Below are positions 36,489 to 44,749 of a DNA stretch of 64,000 bases, piece after piece. The stretch is from positions 48,754 through 112,753 of the forward strand of contig CASFPN010000044.1 in NCBI GenBank assembly GCA_949296425.1, read 5' to 3'. The notes below the pieces were generated by a model. It saw only the letters and a list, made by a program, of their open reading frames with translations, was not told the DNA's origin and did not search any database. A program made the translations under genes and the position numbers. Positions within the stretch are counted from its first letter, which is position 1, and every line of letters starts with the position of its first letter. The DNA is from an uncultured bacterium (GTDB taxonomy: Bacteria; Cyanobacteriota; Vampirovibrionia; Gastranaerophilales; Gastranaerophilaceae).

Positions 36489-36710
36489 ATGAATAAGCAG
36501 GAGCTTTTAAAAAAATTCGGGAAAAATGTTAAAATAGCACGTATCAAGAAAGATTGGACGCAAGAAAAATTTGCTGAAATTCTTGATGTGAATACGAACT
36601 ACATTGCGTGCATAGAATGCGGACGTCAGAATATGTCGCTCGGCAAAATTCTGGAACTTGCGCAGGCGCTTGAGGTTGACATTGAAGTCTTGCTGAAATT
36701 TAATGATTAA
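36489..36710 (+). CDS. XRE-family transcriptional regulator
   Basis: A 73-residue DNA-binding protein that is almost wholly a Cro/C1-type helix-turn-helix: LLKKFGKNVKIARIKKDWTQ, then EKFAEILDVNTNYIACIE, then the closing helix. There is no separate sensing domain. It probably binds as a dimer; the inverted repeat just upstream is a plausible site. Divergent from the intact prepilin gene. Confidence 0.88.
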   Translation: MNKQELLKKFGKNVKIARIKKDWTQEKFAEILDVNTNYIACIECGRQNMSLGKILELAQALEVDIEVLLKFND

Positions 36711-36730
36711 ATGCTTCAGACAAAGATTGT

Positions 36731-37147
36731 TTAAAACACAATTTGAACATAGACTGTTCTTGTTCTTGCTTTATTGTCAAAATCAATTAAAACAATCTGC
36801 TGCCACTGTCCTAGCTGTAAAGCACCGTCAATCAATGGAACCATAACACTGTTACCAACGATAGATGCTCTTATATGAGCATATCCGTTGCCATCATGCC
36901 AGGTATCGTCATGATGGTAATTAGCAGCCATAGGTGCAATTTTTTCAAGAGCCTCCGGCAAATCTACAAGCAGCCCCGGTTCAAATTCAATATTTGTAAC
37001 TGAAACAGTGCTGCCTGCAACATAGACATGAACAACTGCAGATTGCAAGGAATGATTATAAACAGCCTGCATAACTTTCTGAGTTATGTCAATTATATCC
37101 GTAAATCCTTGAGTATTTACCGTAAATTTTTCATTTATAACAGTCAT
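36731..37147 (-). CDS. yjbQ: YjbQ family protein (UPF0047)
   Basis: A 138-residue single-domain protein of the YjbQ family, whose members show weak thiamine-phosphate synthase activity. Signatures: QSAVVHVYVAGSTVSVT, the NYHHDDTWHDGNGYAHIRA block with clustered His/Asp (probable metal site) and LGQWQQIVLIDFDN. AAGGAG ribosome binding site. It follows obg by 20 bases, so probably the same transcript. Confidence 0.9.
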   Translation of the reverse strand: MTVINEKFTVNTQGFTDIIDITQKVMQAVYNHSLQSAVVHVYVAGSTVSVTNIEFEPGLLVDLPEALEKIAPMAANYHHDDTWHDGNGYAHIRASIVGNSVMVPLIDGALQLGQWQQIVLIDFDNKARTRTVYVQIVF

Positions 37148-37167
37148 TTAAACTCCTTAAATAATTA

Positions 37168-38451
37168 TTAACCATATATTTCATCAGAATAGAAGGCGAA
37201 TTCAAGATGATTTATAATAACCGTATCACCGTCTTTTATACCTTTTTTAGAAAGCTCATCAAACACACCCATGCCCTTTAAAATATTTTGAAGCCTTATA
37301 ACCTGTTCAGAATTTCTTTCATCAGTAACAGATGCAAGACGTGAAATTTTACCGCCTTGAACAATAAATGTATCTTTTGCAACTTTATAAATTTCAAAAC
37401 TGCTGTCATCATTGTTGTATGCTCCGGTATCTTCTTCAACAATGATATCTGAATTATTTTTAGGAATTTCGTCAACCTTTTTAGAGATAAAGTCAGTGAG
37501 TTGAGTTAAATTTTCGCCGGTAACAGCAGAAATTTCAAACACATCTTGCGCTGCGTCTTTAAATATTTTGTAAAAATTCGCTCTTGCGGCCTCATCAACA
37601 GCATCAATTTTATTAAGAACAACAATCTGATAAAGTTTTGCGAGATGCTCAGAATACTTTGCAAGTTCTACATTAATTTTGTTATAATTTTCAAAAGGAT
37701 TTTGTTCTGTAATATCTACCAGATGAACAAGAAACCTGCATCTTTCAATATGTCTTAAAAAATCGTGCCCGAGCCCTACTCCTTCCGAGGCACCCTCTAT
37801 AAGTCCCGGAATATCGGCAACAACATACCCGTCACCAGAGTGTTTTTTAACGACACCTAAATTCGGGATTAAGGTTGTGAACGGATAATCTGCAATTTTT
37901 GGTTTTGCAGAACTTATTCGGCTAATTAAAGTAGATTTACCCGCATTAGGCATTCCTAAAAGTCCGACATCTGCAATAAGTTTTAATTCAAGTGACAATT
38001 CGCGTTCAATAGAAGGTTCACCCGGCTCGCAAAACTGCGGTGCACGCTTTTGAGCAGTAGCAAATCTTGCATTTCCTCTGCCGCCTCTGCCGCCTTTTGC
38101 AACAAGAACTTTTTGACCGTTTTCGGTTAAATCTGCGATAATTTTATCAGTTTTAATATCTTTAACAACAGTTCCCACCGGAACTTTTATATACAGATCT
38201 TTTGCACAGGCGCCACGCATATTTTTAATACCGCCGTTTTCACCTGATTCAGCTTTAAATACAGATTTATGTTTAAAATCCATTAATGTTGACATATTTT
38301 CATCTGCTATTAAATAAACATCGCCGCCTCTGCCGCCGTCACCGCCTGCTGGGCCGCCTTTATCAACATATTTTTCTCTGCGCCAGGCAACCATACCGTT
38401 GCCGCCGCGTCCTGATACTACCCTAATCTTACACTTATCAATAAATTTCAT
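37168..38451 (-). CDS. obg: Obg-family GTPase
   Basis: A 427-residue ribosome-assembly GTPase. The glycine-rich Obg fold (1-158) contains GGPAGGDGGRGGDVY. The G domain has GMPNAGKST (G1), DIPGLIEGA (G3) and NKID (G4). A C-terminal OCT-type domain (about 345-427) ends the protein. Normal length. Its leader carries a REP-like palindrome (38467-38493). First gene of obg-yjbQ and divergent from tsaD. Confidence 0.96.
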   Translation of the reverse strand: MKFIDKCKIRVVSGRGGNGMVAWRREKYVDKGGPAGGDGGRGGDVYLIADENMSTLMDFKHKSVFKAESGENGGIKNMRGACAKDLYIKVPVGTVVKDIKTDKIIADLTENGQKVLVAKGGRGGRGNARFATAQKRAPQFCEPGEPSIERELSLELKLIADVGLLGMPNAGKSTLISRISSAKPKIADYPFTTLIPNLGVVKKHSGDGYVVADIPGLIEGASEGVGLGHDFLRHIERCRFLVHLVDITEQNPFENYNKINVELAKYSEHLAKLYQIVVLNKIDAVDEAARANFYKIFKDAAQDVFEISAVTGENLTQLTDFISKKVDEIPKNNSDIIVEEDTGAYNNDDSSFEIYKVAKDTFIVQGGKISRLASVTDERNSEQVIRLQNILKGMGVFDELSKKGIKDGDTVIINHLEFAFYSDEIYG

Positions 38452-38466
38452 CTTTACACCGGTTTT

Positions 38467-38493
38467 GTCATTCTGAACTTGTTTCAGAATCTC
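38467..38493. repeat. REP-like palindrome in the obg leader
   Basis: TTCTGAACTTGTTTCAGAA core, related to the elements at 17435, 43534, 53375 and 53745. It would form a hairpin in the obg mRNA leader. Confidence 0.7.
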
Positions 38494-38500
38494 TTTGTAA

Positions 38501-38506
38501 TATAAT
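38501..38506 (+). promoter_or_regulatory. -10 box of a likely leaderless tsaD promoter
   Basis: TATAAT ends nine bases before ATG 38516, with no ribosome binding site between. Confidence 0.4.
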
Positions 38507-38515
38507 AATACTACT

Positions 38516-39571
38516 ATGAAAAATATAAAAAATAAATTATTCTCTAAAGAACCTGTAACAATCGGCCCGGAAAGCGGTTATGACAATTATATAATGGCAA
38601 TAGAATCAAGCTGCGATGAAACCGCCTGTGCGATAGTTAAAAACGGACGTGAAGTTATTGCAAATGTTGTTGCATCCCAAATAAAAACTCATGCACAATT
38701 CGGAGGGGTAATTCCTGAAATTGCGGCAAGAGAACATCTTGATTCAATTAATATAGTTATAGATGAAGCCTTTAAACAGGCAAAAGAAAATGCGAACCTT
38801 AATCCTGAAGATATAACAGCGTTTGCAGGCACTGTAGGCCCCGGGCTTGTCGGGTGTCTGCTTGTCGGACTTAACGCTGCAAAAACACTTGCCCTTGTCT
38901 ATGACAAGCCTTTTATAGGAGTGAATCATTTAAATGCACACCTTTGCGGGAATTATCTTGATACTGATTTGAAACCGCCTTTTATGGCACTTTTGATAAG
39001 CGGAGGCCACACACAAATTATTGACGTAAAATCTTATTCAGAACAAAATATTATCGGGGAAACAGTTGATGATGCAGTGGGAGAAGCTTATGACAAAGTA
39101 GCAAGACTCATAGGGCTTCCGTATCCTGGCGGGCCGAAACTTGATAAAATGGCTCAGGAGGGAAATCCTCACGCATTCAAATTACCTGAGGCACGGGTTG
39201 ACGGATATAATTTCAGTTTCAGCGGACTGAAAACAGCAGTTCTTCGTCTTGTAAAATCTTTTGACGGGAAGAAAATGCCTGTTGAAGATATTTGTGCAAG
39301 CTTTCAAGAATGCGTGTCCTCAACTCTTTTGCATAAGTTGAAAAAAGCCCTTGAAAATTCCGGCTACAAACAGGTAGTTATAGCAGGCGGTGTTGCCGCA
39401 AATTCAGAAATAAGAAAGAAAATATTCGCACTTGAAAATGAAGGTTATAAAGTTTTTGCACCTCCGATGAAATACTGTACCGACAATGCTGCAATGGTTG
39501 CGTCATGTGCCTATTTCAACACAAACACCTTTGACGATGTTAATACAGAAGTCTTTTCAAGAGTTAAATAA
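38516..39571 (+). CDS. tsaD: tRNA N6-threonylcarbamoyladenosine transferase TsaD
   Basis: A 351-residue ASKHA-fold enzyme making t6A37 in ANN-decoding tRNAs with TsaB/E/C. Signatures: MAIESSCDETACAIV, the metal-binding HLNAHLCGNYL, LLISGGHTQI, DDAVGEAYDKVARLIGLPYPGG and VAGGVAANSEIR-like AGGVAANS. About 25 residues precede the usual family start (MAIESS), which lacks a ribosome binding site. The start at 38516 follows a TATAAT, so the extension may be real with a leaderless transcript. Confidence 0.95.
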   Translation: MKNIKNKLFSKEPVTIGPESGYDNYIMAIESSCDETACAIVKNGREVIANVVASQIKTHAQFGGVIPEIAAREHLDSINIVIDEAFKQAKENANLNPEDITAFAGTVGPGLVGCLLVGLNAAKTLALVYDKPFIGVNHLNAHLCGNYLDTDLKPPFMALLISGGHTQIIDVKSYSEQNIIGETVDDAVGEAYDKVARLIGLPYPGGPKLDKMAQEGNPHAFKLPEARVDGYNFSFSGLKTAVLRLVKSFDGKKMPVEDICASFQECVSSTLLHKLKKALENSGYKQVVIAGGVAANSEIRKKIFALENEGYKVFAPPMKYCTDNAAMVASCAYFNTNTFDDVNTEVFSRVK

Positions 39572-39683
39572 ATTTTAAAAATTGTAAATATTACACCCTT
39601 GTACCGGCAAAAAATATTTTGTTACAAGTTTAGTAGTATAGTAAAACATCTTGGGACAAATAACTATACTATGAGATCTTCTT

Positions 39684-39725
39684 GCGGAACCTTGTAATTA
39701 AAGTTCCGCATTATTATTTTTTTTT
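39684..39725 (+). terminator. rho-independent terminator, possibly of a small RNA
   Basis: GCGGAAC/GTTCCGC stem with a 12-base loop, then a T-rich tail ending in T9. A further inverted repeat, TAGTATAG/CTATACTA, lies at about 39633-39671. Together with a promoter-like AT stretch this could be a short RNA gene between tsaD and the 39769 gene, or simply the tsaD terminator. Confidence 0.6.
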
Positions 39726-39734
39726 GGGGGGGGG
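39726..39734. repeat. G9 homopolymer directly after T9
   Basis: Nine G follow nine T at the end of the terminator, 34 bases before the ATG at 39769. Here the tract lies outside the probable coding region. Confidence 0.85.
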
Positions 39735-39768
39735 AGCAAAAAAATTTATTATATGTTTTATAAACAAT

Positions 39769-40695
39769 ATGATAAATATTTCACGGGAAAATAAACGTCA
39801 ATATAATCAAAATTTTACAAGCGGTATCACACGGAAATTATCAAGGAATTATTATCATAGTGAGCCGGATATTGTAAAAGTTTTTGATGCTCATCCGCAA
39901 AAAAACGGTATTGCGGGACAACTGCCGCTAAGTTGGTTAAAAAACATAAATACAAATGAAAAACGTAAAATCGTCAGTATAATATACAATGAATTTGCAA
40001 AAAGTATAAAACTTGCCAAAATCAGTTTGCAAGCAGCATCAGAAAATCTTAATTATATACTGCACAAATATAAAATATTATCACCGAATCAAAGTTATAA
40101 TATAAAAAAAATTGATACTTCGGGTTCTTGTTATACCGCAAACGGATATATTCTGTCAGGGAACGGCATTGAAAGTTACTTTATTAAAGAATTTGCGGAT
40201 TTAAGCGGAAATAGTCCCAGAATATACAAAATTATGACAGAAAGCAACGGGAAATTCGTTGAAGTAGCCCGAGCTTTATACTTAAATAACAGAATTAAAG
40301 ACAGACATATTATGTTCACACACTGGGGGGACACTAAAAACGGTTATATGGTCAGCGAATATGTAAAACCTCTAAAGGACTTTAAATCTCAAATTGAAAT
40401 AAAAGAAAAGTACAATAGTGAAGAAGAACTTATTAATGATTTAAATAGAAAATACGGGTTTACCATGGAAGAAATAAAAAAATATAAAGTTCAAACAGGA
40501 TATGAATACCAAAATAAATTTTATTCATACCCTGAAGATAGAATTATATACAACTATTTTTCAAATATGTTGGGAAAATACGGACTAAGGGACTACGACT
40601 TATACTGCAATCCTTATAATTACATCATCACAAGCGACGAAAAAGGAAATCCGCTCTTGAAACTCATAGATTTCGGGGGAATTACACGACTTTAA
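39769..40695 (+). CDS. orphan protein with NFTSG motif
   Basis: A 308-residue soluble protein. The frame is open back to a TTG at 39682, but that would run through a terminator and the G9 tract. ATG 39769 gives an N-terminus (MINISRENKRQYNQNFTSG) with the F-T motif of other orphans here. The C-terminal half (YMVSEYVKPL, YDLYCNPYNYIITSDEKGNP, LKLIDFGG) resembles a degenerate kinase-like fold: an IDFGG after a D-x-x-x-x-N-like segment, where kinases have HxDxxxxN then DFG. If so it could be an effector-type atypical kinase; this is inference. It overlaps the convergent gshB by four bases. Confidence 0.6.
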   Translation: MINISRENKRQYNQNFTSGITRKLSRNYYHSEPDIVKVFDAHPQKNGIAGQLPLSWLKNINTNEKRKIVSIIYNEFAKSIKLAKISLQAASENLNYILHKYKILSPNQSYNIKKIDTSGSCYTANGYILSGNGIESYFIKEFADLSGNSPRIYKIMTESNGKFVEVARALYLNNRIKDRHIMFTHWGDTKNGYMVSEYVKPLKDFKSQIEIKEKYNSEEELINDLNRKYGFTMEEIKKYKVQTGYEYQNKFYSYPEDRIIYNYFSNMLGKYGLRDYDLYCNPYNYIITSDEKGNPLLKLIDFGGITRL

Positions 40696-41651
40696 GAAAC
40701 ACTTTCATAAAGTTTGGACAAAATTAATTGTGTTATTTTCTTTTCTAAAGAACATCCGAAATGATTATTAACTTCTTTTATAAAATAGCAGGGGCTTGTA
40801 ACATTAATCTCAATAATTTTCCCGTCAATAACATCCAGTCCTGCCATTGGAAGATTAAGCCTGTTTAATTCTTTTGCAACCGGAATAAATTTTTCTTTTT
40901 CCTCTGATGTTAATTCAGCTTTAACAATATTTGAATCGCAGTGTTCATTAAATTTAAAATCATCGTTTGAAGGCAGTTTTTGTACGCACACATCCAAAAC
41001 TTCCTCCCCTAAAAGCATAACACGCTTATCGCCGAAACGAGCCTTTGGAATATATTTTTGAACCATAATAAGCTGTTTTTGCCCGCGAGTCATTGTATTT
41101 ATTATAACAGCTGTATTTTTATCGCCTTTTTTCAGGGTCATAACACCTGAGCCAAAGCAGCCGTTAAGCGGCTTCAAAACGATTTCTTCATACTGATTTA
41201 AAAATTTTATAATATCAGATTTTGAGGAAGTAACAATATTTTCAGGCATTAAATCCAAAAATTTCAAAGTATGTAATTTTTCGTTAAAGTTACGTATAGC
41301 CGTAGGGTCATTCAAAATTGTTGTCTTGTTCCTGTCAACGAAATCAAAAACATAAGTTGCGTTAATATAATCAATATCAACCGGCGGATCAGGACGAAAC
41401 ATAACAAGTTGAAAATCTTCAATTTGTTTTAATATTTCGTTTTTTTCATAGAAAATATCGTCATTTTTTTCATAAGCTCTAAAACAATGAGCAAAAGCCC
41501 TTCCTGCCGCCAAAGAAAGATAATCAATAGTTGTTATATAAACGTTACATTTATTTCTCAAAAGTTCTCTTATAATCCAAAAATTAGTAACAAGATTATT
41601 AAACTCAAAATACTTAAACTCTAATCTGTCAACGACAAATAAAATATCCAT
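40692..41651 (-). CDS. gshB: glutathione synthetase-like ATP-grasp ligase
   Basis: A 319-residue protein with the layout of bacterial GshB: an N-terminal domain with VMFRPDPPVDIDYINAT, then the ATP-grasp part with VLKPLNGCFGSGVM, QKYIPKARFGDKRVML and GLDVIDGKIIEINVTSP. The family joins glycine to gamma-glutamylcysteine. No gshA is in the window. ATG 41651 (MDILFVVD) with GAGG upstream is preferred over a start 13 codons earlier. Confidence 0.85.
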   Translation of the reverse strand: MDILFVVDRLEFKYFEFNNLVTNFWIIRELLRNKCNVYITTIDYLSLAAGRAFAHCFRAYEKNDDIFYEKNEILKQIEDFQLVMFRPDPPVDIDYINATYVFDFVDRNKTTILNDPTAIRNFNEKLHTLKFLDLMPENIVTSSKSDIIKFLNQYEEIVLKPLNGCFGSGVMTLKKGDKNTAVIINTMTRGQKQLIMVQKYIPKARFGDKRVMLLGEEVLDVCVQKLPSNDDFKFNEHCDSNIVKAELTSEEKEKFIPVAKELNRLNLPMAGLDVIDGKIIEINVTSPCYFIKEVNNHFGCSLEKKITQLILSKLYESVS

Positions 41652-41830
41652 AATATAGCCTCTTTCAATTACAGAATAAAAGCATAGCACGAACTGTTCA
41701 ATAAGTAAAAAGGATAAAATTTGTAATAATTCTTAATATTTTAACTTAAAAAAGCAAAAAAAATTTTTCTCAGGTGTTATTATAAATATAATAAAGTGTG
41801 TGTAATTATAAAATCAGAAAGGTAGAAATT

Positions 41831-42661
41831 ATGTCAGTAAATGCAATCAACACAGCAGAACCTGTAAATGCAGGACAAAAAAAGAGTAACAATGTAGGCT
41901 TAATTGCAGGAACAACAGCAGGTCTCGGTTTAGCTGGTGCAGGCGGTGGTCTTTTATGGGGTGGTACAAAACTTACTCCGGAACAAATCTTAGCATTAAG
42001 CAATGATACATTTGAAGCTAGAACTAAAGATTTGGAAGGCGACAACAAAACTGCAGCAAACAAAGTTAAAGAAGAAATTGAAAAATTAAACAATGATTCT
42101 AATCTTCAGGTTGACGCAGAAGCTAAAAAAAATTTTGATGAAGCAGTAGACAAGGTCGATCTTGGCAAAGACGCTCCTGCACAAACCGCTTTTAATGATG
42201 CTAAAACAAAATATGACGGTAAACTTTTAGAAAAAATAAACGAACGTAACCCAGAAGCAGAGAAATTCAAAACACTTGATGACATTGGCATTACTCAAGA
42301 TATAAAAGATCAGGCTGAAGCCGCTTTAAAAGACACCCCGGAAGCTCAAGAATTTAATACTGCTAAAGAAAACCTCCGCAAAGCAAAAGAAACAGCTTAT
42401 AGAGCTACAGCTGAAACAGATAATGATGTCAAAGCGATAGTTAATGCATATGACAAAGCTGTAAAAGATGCCGCTGAAGCTAAAACAAAGAAAATCGGAG
42501 ACCTTGTTAATAACGATGAAATAAAAACAGCTTTAGGCAAAATCAAAAAATTCTTCCGTGAAGGACAAGGCAAAGCTGCTTGGCTTTATGGAGGTATAGC
42601 TGCCGCTGCCGGTTTGATTATCGGTATGGTTATTTCTTCAAACAACAAGAAAAATGCATAA
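41831..42661 (+). CDS. coiled-coil membrane protein, orphan
   Basis: A 276-residue protein with two Gly/Ala-rich membrane segments, about residues 21-48 (GLIAGTTAGLGLAGAGGGLL) and 253-270 (YGGIAAAAGLIIGMVI). They are separated by a long Ala/Lys/Glu/Asp-rich coiled coil. Both ends would sit in the membrane with the coil looping on one side. ATG 41831 (MSVNAIN) with AAAGG upstream is preferred over an earlier in-frame start. Strong terminator follows. Function unknown. Confidence 0.65.
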   Translation: MSVNAINTAEPVNAGQKKSNNVGLIAGTTAGLGLAGAGGGLLWGGTKLTPEQILALSNDTFEARTKDLEGDNKTAANKVKEEIEKLNNDSNLQVDAEAKKNFDEAVDKVDLGKDAPAQTAFNDAKTKYDGKLLEKINERNPEAEKFKTLDDIGITQDIKDQAEAALKDTPEAQEFNTAKENLRKAKETAYRATAETDNDVKAIVNAYDKAVKDAAEAKTKKIGDLVNNDEIKTALGKIKKFFREGQGKAAWLYGGIAAAAGLIIGMVISSNNKKNA

Positions 42662-42692
42662 GACATAACGTATACAATATAAATAAAAAAAA

Positions 42693-42721
42693 ACTGGCCT
42701 TTCAAAAAGGTCAGTTTTTTT
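42693..42721 (+). terminator. terminator
   Basis: ACTGGCCTTT/AAAGGTCAGT stem with one G-T pair, short loop, then T7. Confidence 0.8.
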
Positions 42722-42750
42722 ATATATTTTCTTCACCCGAACTGTTTAGA

Positions 42751-42774
42751 TGCTGAAACAATTTCAGTATGACA
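42751..42774. repeat. REP-like half element
   Basis: TGCTGAAACAATTTCAGTATGAC matches one arm of the intergenic REP-like family. Confidence 0.5.
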
Positions 42775-42822
42775 GGTTATGCCATCTTGAACCTATACAA
42801 AAAATCGCAGTTCGCCACATAA

Positions 42823-43482
42823 TTAAACCTTGTCAGGGTCAAGTACAACACAGCGGGAGTTGTTAATCTGCAAAAGTGCCGCAAACTTTTCTATATCAGC
42901 TTTGATTTCCTCAAACGTGTTATAATGCATAGGAATAACTGTTTGAGCACCCAGCCAGTCAGCCGCAACTGCCGCATGTTCGATATCCATTGTATAATGA
43001 CCGCCTATCGGAAGCATTGCAATATTCGGACGGTATAATTCTTTAATTGTCTTCATTTCAGACGTCAATCCAGTATCACCCGCATGATAAATTCTTACAT
43101 TTTCCGTATCAAATACAATTCCTGCAGGCTCTCCGGCATATCTTCCGTCAGGCAAAGTACTTGTATGAGAAGCCGGCACAAAAACAGCCCTGCCCCAGTC
43201 ATAGTTAATCCAACCGCCAAAATTTACGGAACGAACCTTACATCCCTGCTCCTTGCAGTACTGAGCAAGTTCAACTATAGCAGTAATCGTTGCATCCTTT
43301 TCTTTTGCAATCTCTATTGCTTGCCCCAGATGATCACCGTGCGCATGAGTTAAAAATATATCAGTTATATTCGAATCATGCCAGTTATATTTCGGGTTAA
43401 TACTTACATAAGGGTCAACCATAATTGAATTATTTTTTAATCTGATTTCAAAAGCACTGTGCCCGATGTATTTTAAGTCCAT
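42823..43482 (-). CDS. metal-dependent hydrolase (UPF0173, metallo-beta-lactamase fold)
   Basis: A 219-residue metallo-beta-lactamase-fold hydrolase of the UlaG/UPF0173 type. Zinc motif HAHGDHLG (about 46-53), later His in ASHTSTLPDG, Asp in YHAGDTGL, and a final His in IPMHYNTF. Substrate unknown. It stands alone with REP-like elements on both sides. Confidence 0.85.
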   Translation of the reverse strand: MDLKYIGHSAFEIRLKNNSIMVDPYVSINPKYNWHDSNITDIFLTHAHGDHLGQAIEIAKEKDATITAIVELAQYCKEQGCKVRSVNFGGWINYDWGRAVFVPASHTSTLPDGRYAGEPAGIVFDTENVRIYHAGDTGLTSEMKTIKELYRPNIAMLPIGGHYTMDIEHAAVAADWLGAQTVIPMHYNTFEEIKADIEKFAALLQINNSRCVVLDPDKV

Positions 43483-43533
43483 AATTAACTCCTCTTTTTT
43501 TCTGTCTTTTATACAAATTTTGCCTATGCCTTA

Positions 43534-43642
43534 CATCACCCTGAACTTGCTTCAGTGGCATACGTGTTTAATAGATGTTGAAACAAGTTCAGCATGACAA
43601 ATATATTCTTATTTTCGTCATCCCGAACTTGTTTCGGGATCT
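43534..43642. repeat. cluster of REP-like elements
   Basis: Three arms with the core AACTTG(T/C)TTC: CCTGAACTTGCTTCAG at 43540, GAAACAAGTTCAGCATGAC at 43580 and TCCCGAACTTGTTTCGGGA at 43621. They form one loose and one tight hairpin between divergent genes. Confidence 0.75.
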
Positions 43643-43681
43643 ATTATTCTTATATAACAAATTTTATAGTACAATGCAAAT

Positions 43682-44725
43682 ATGCAATATAACTTATTAA
43701 TGCAAAAATGCTTAGAACTCGCAAAACAGGGAGAAGGCCAAACTTCACCTAATCCGCTTGTAGGATGTGTAATTCTTGATAAAGATGAAAACGAAATCTC
43801 AACAGGTTATCACCACAATTACGGGGATAATCATGCGGAACGTGATGCTATCTTAAAACTTCATAACGGTGAAGAAAAGGACGGAACTCTGATTGTTAAC
43901 CTTGAGCCATGTTCGCATTACGGCAAAACTCCACCCTGCGCCGATTTAATAATTGAACGCGGAATAAAAAAAGTAGTTATAGGAATGCGTGATGTTAACC
44001 CGATTGTTGCAGGAAACGGAATCAAAAAATTACAAAATGCAGGAATTGAAGTTATTGAAAATGTTCTTGAAAATGAATGCAAAATTCTGAATGAAGTATT
44101 CATAAAAAACATGACAAAAAATGAAGTGTTTGTCGCTCTCAAAACCGCAACAACACTTGACGGAAAAATTGCGACACAAAACGGTTCTTCCAAATGGATA
44201 ACATCTGATAAAGCACGGGATGAAGTAAAAAAAATCAGAAACAGATATGATGCAATCTTGACAACATCTTCAACTATTCTTGCCGACAACCCGACAATGG
44301 CGCACAGAAAAAAAATTATTCTTGACAGAGAACTCAAAACAAATCTTGAAGCGCCCATATATAAAGAAGGAGAAATATATCTTTTCAATGCCTCTCTTGA
44401 TATGTTCGAAGGCGCAATAAATTTTATAAAAACACCTGTTATTAATGAAAAACTTGACATTGAATTTATTTTAAAAAAAACATTTGATTTAGGAATAAAA
44501 AGTATTCTTGTCGAAAGCGGAGGACATCTTAACGGTGAATTCTTAAAATACACTGACAAAATTTATCACTTCATTGCACCAAAAATTACAGGGGACAATA
44601 ATTCATTATCCTGCTTTGATTTCAGACATATTGAAAATATAAATGAAAGCTATAATTTCAAAATTACACAAACTGAGATGTTCGGCCCTGATATTTTATT
44701 GACTTACTATCCTATTCCAAAATAA
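43682..44725 (+). CDS. ribD: riboflavin biosynthesis bifunctional deaminase/reductase RibD
   Basis: A 347-residue enzyme for the second and third steps of riboflavin synthesis. The N-terminal cytidine-deaminase-like domain (1-140) has the zinc motifs NHAERDAI and EPCSHYGKTPPC. The C-terminal reductase domain (about 145-347) has ALKTATTLDGKIAT and VESGGHLNGEF. Length near the usual 360. TATAGT/TACAAT boxes lie within 17 bases of the ATG and no ribosome binding site is visible, suggesting a leaderless mRNA. Other rib genes are not nearby. Confidence 0.93.
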   Translation: MQYNLLMQKCLELAKQGEGQTSPNPLVGCVILDKDENEISTGYHHNYGDNHAERDAILKLHNGEEKDGTLIVNLEPCSHYGKTPPCADLIIERGIKKVVIGMRDVNPIVAGNGIKKLQNAGIEVIENVLENECKILNEVFIKNMTKNEVFVALKTATTLDGKIATQNGSSKWITSDKARDEVKKIRNRYDAILTTSSTILADNPTMAHRKKIILDRELKTNLEAPIYKEGEIYLFNASLDMFEGAINFIKTPVINEKLDIEFILKKTFDLGIKSILVESGGHLNGEFLKYTDKIYHFIAPKITGDNNSLSCFDFRHIENINESYNFKITQTEMFGPDILLTYYPIPK

Positions 44726-44736
44726 GAAAAAAGTTG

Positions 44737-44742
44737 TATAAT
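44737..44742 (+). promoter_or_regulatory. -10 box of a likely leaderless promoter
   Basis: TATAAT preceded by TTG, ending seven bases before ATG 44750, no ribosome binding site. Confidence 0.4.
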
Positions 44743-44749
44743 AAATTTT

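Noticed and set aside
39682..39768. TTG start giving a 337-residue form of the 39769 protein
   Set aside because: It would place a rho-independent terminator and a T9G9 run inside the coding sequence and has no ribosome binding site.
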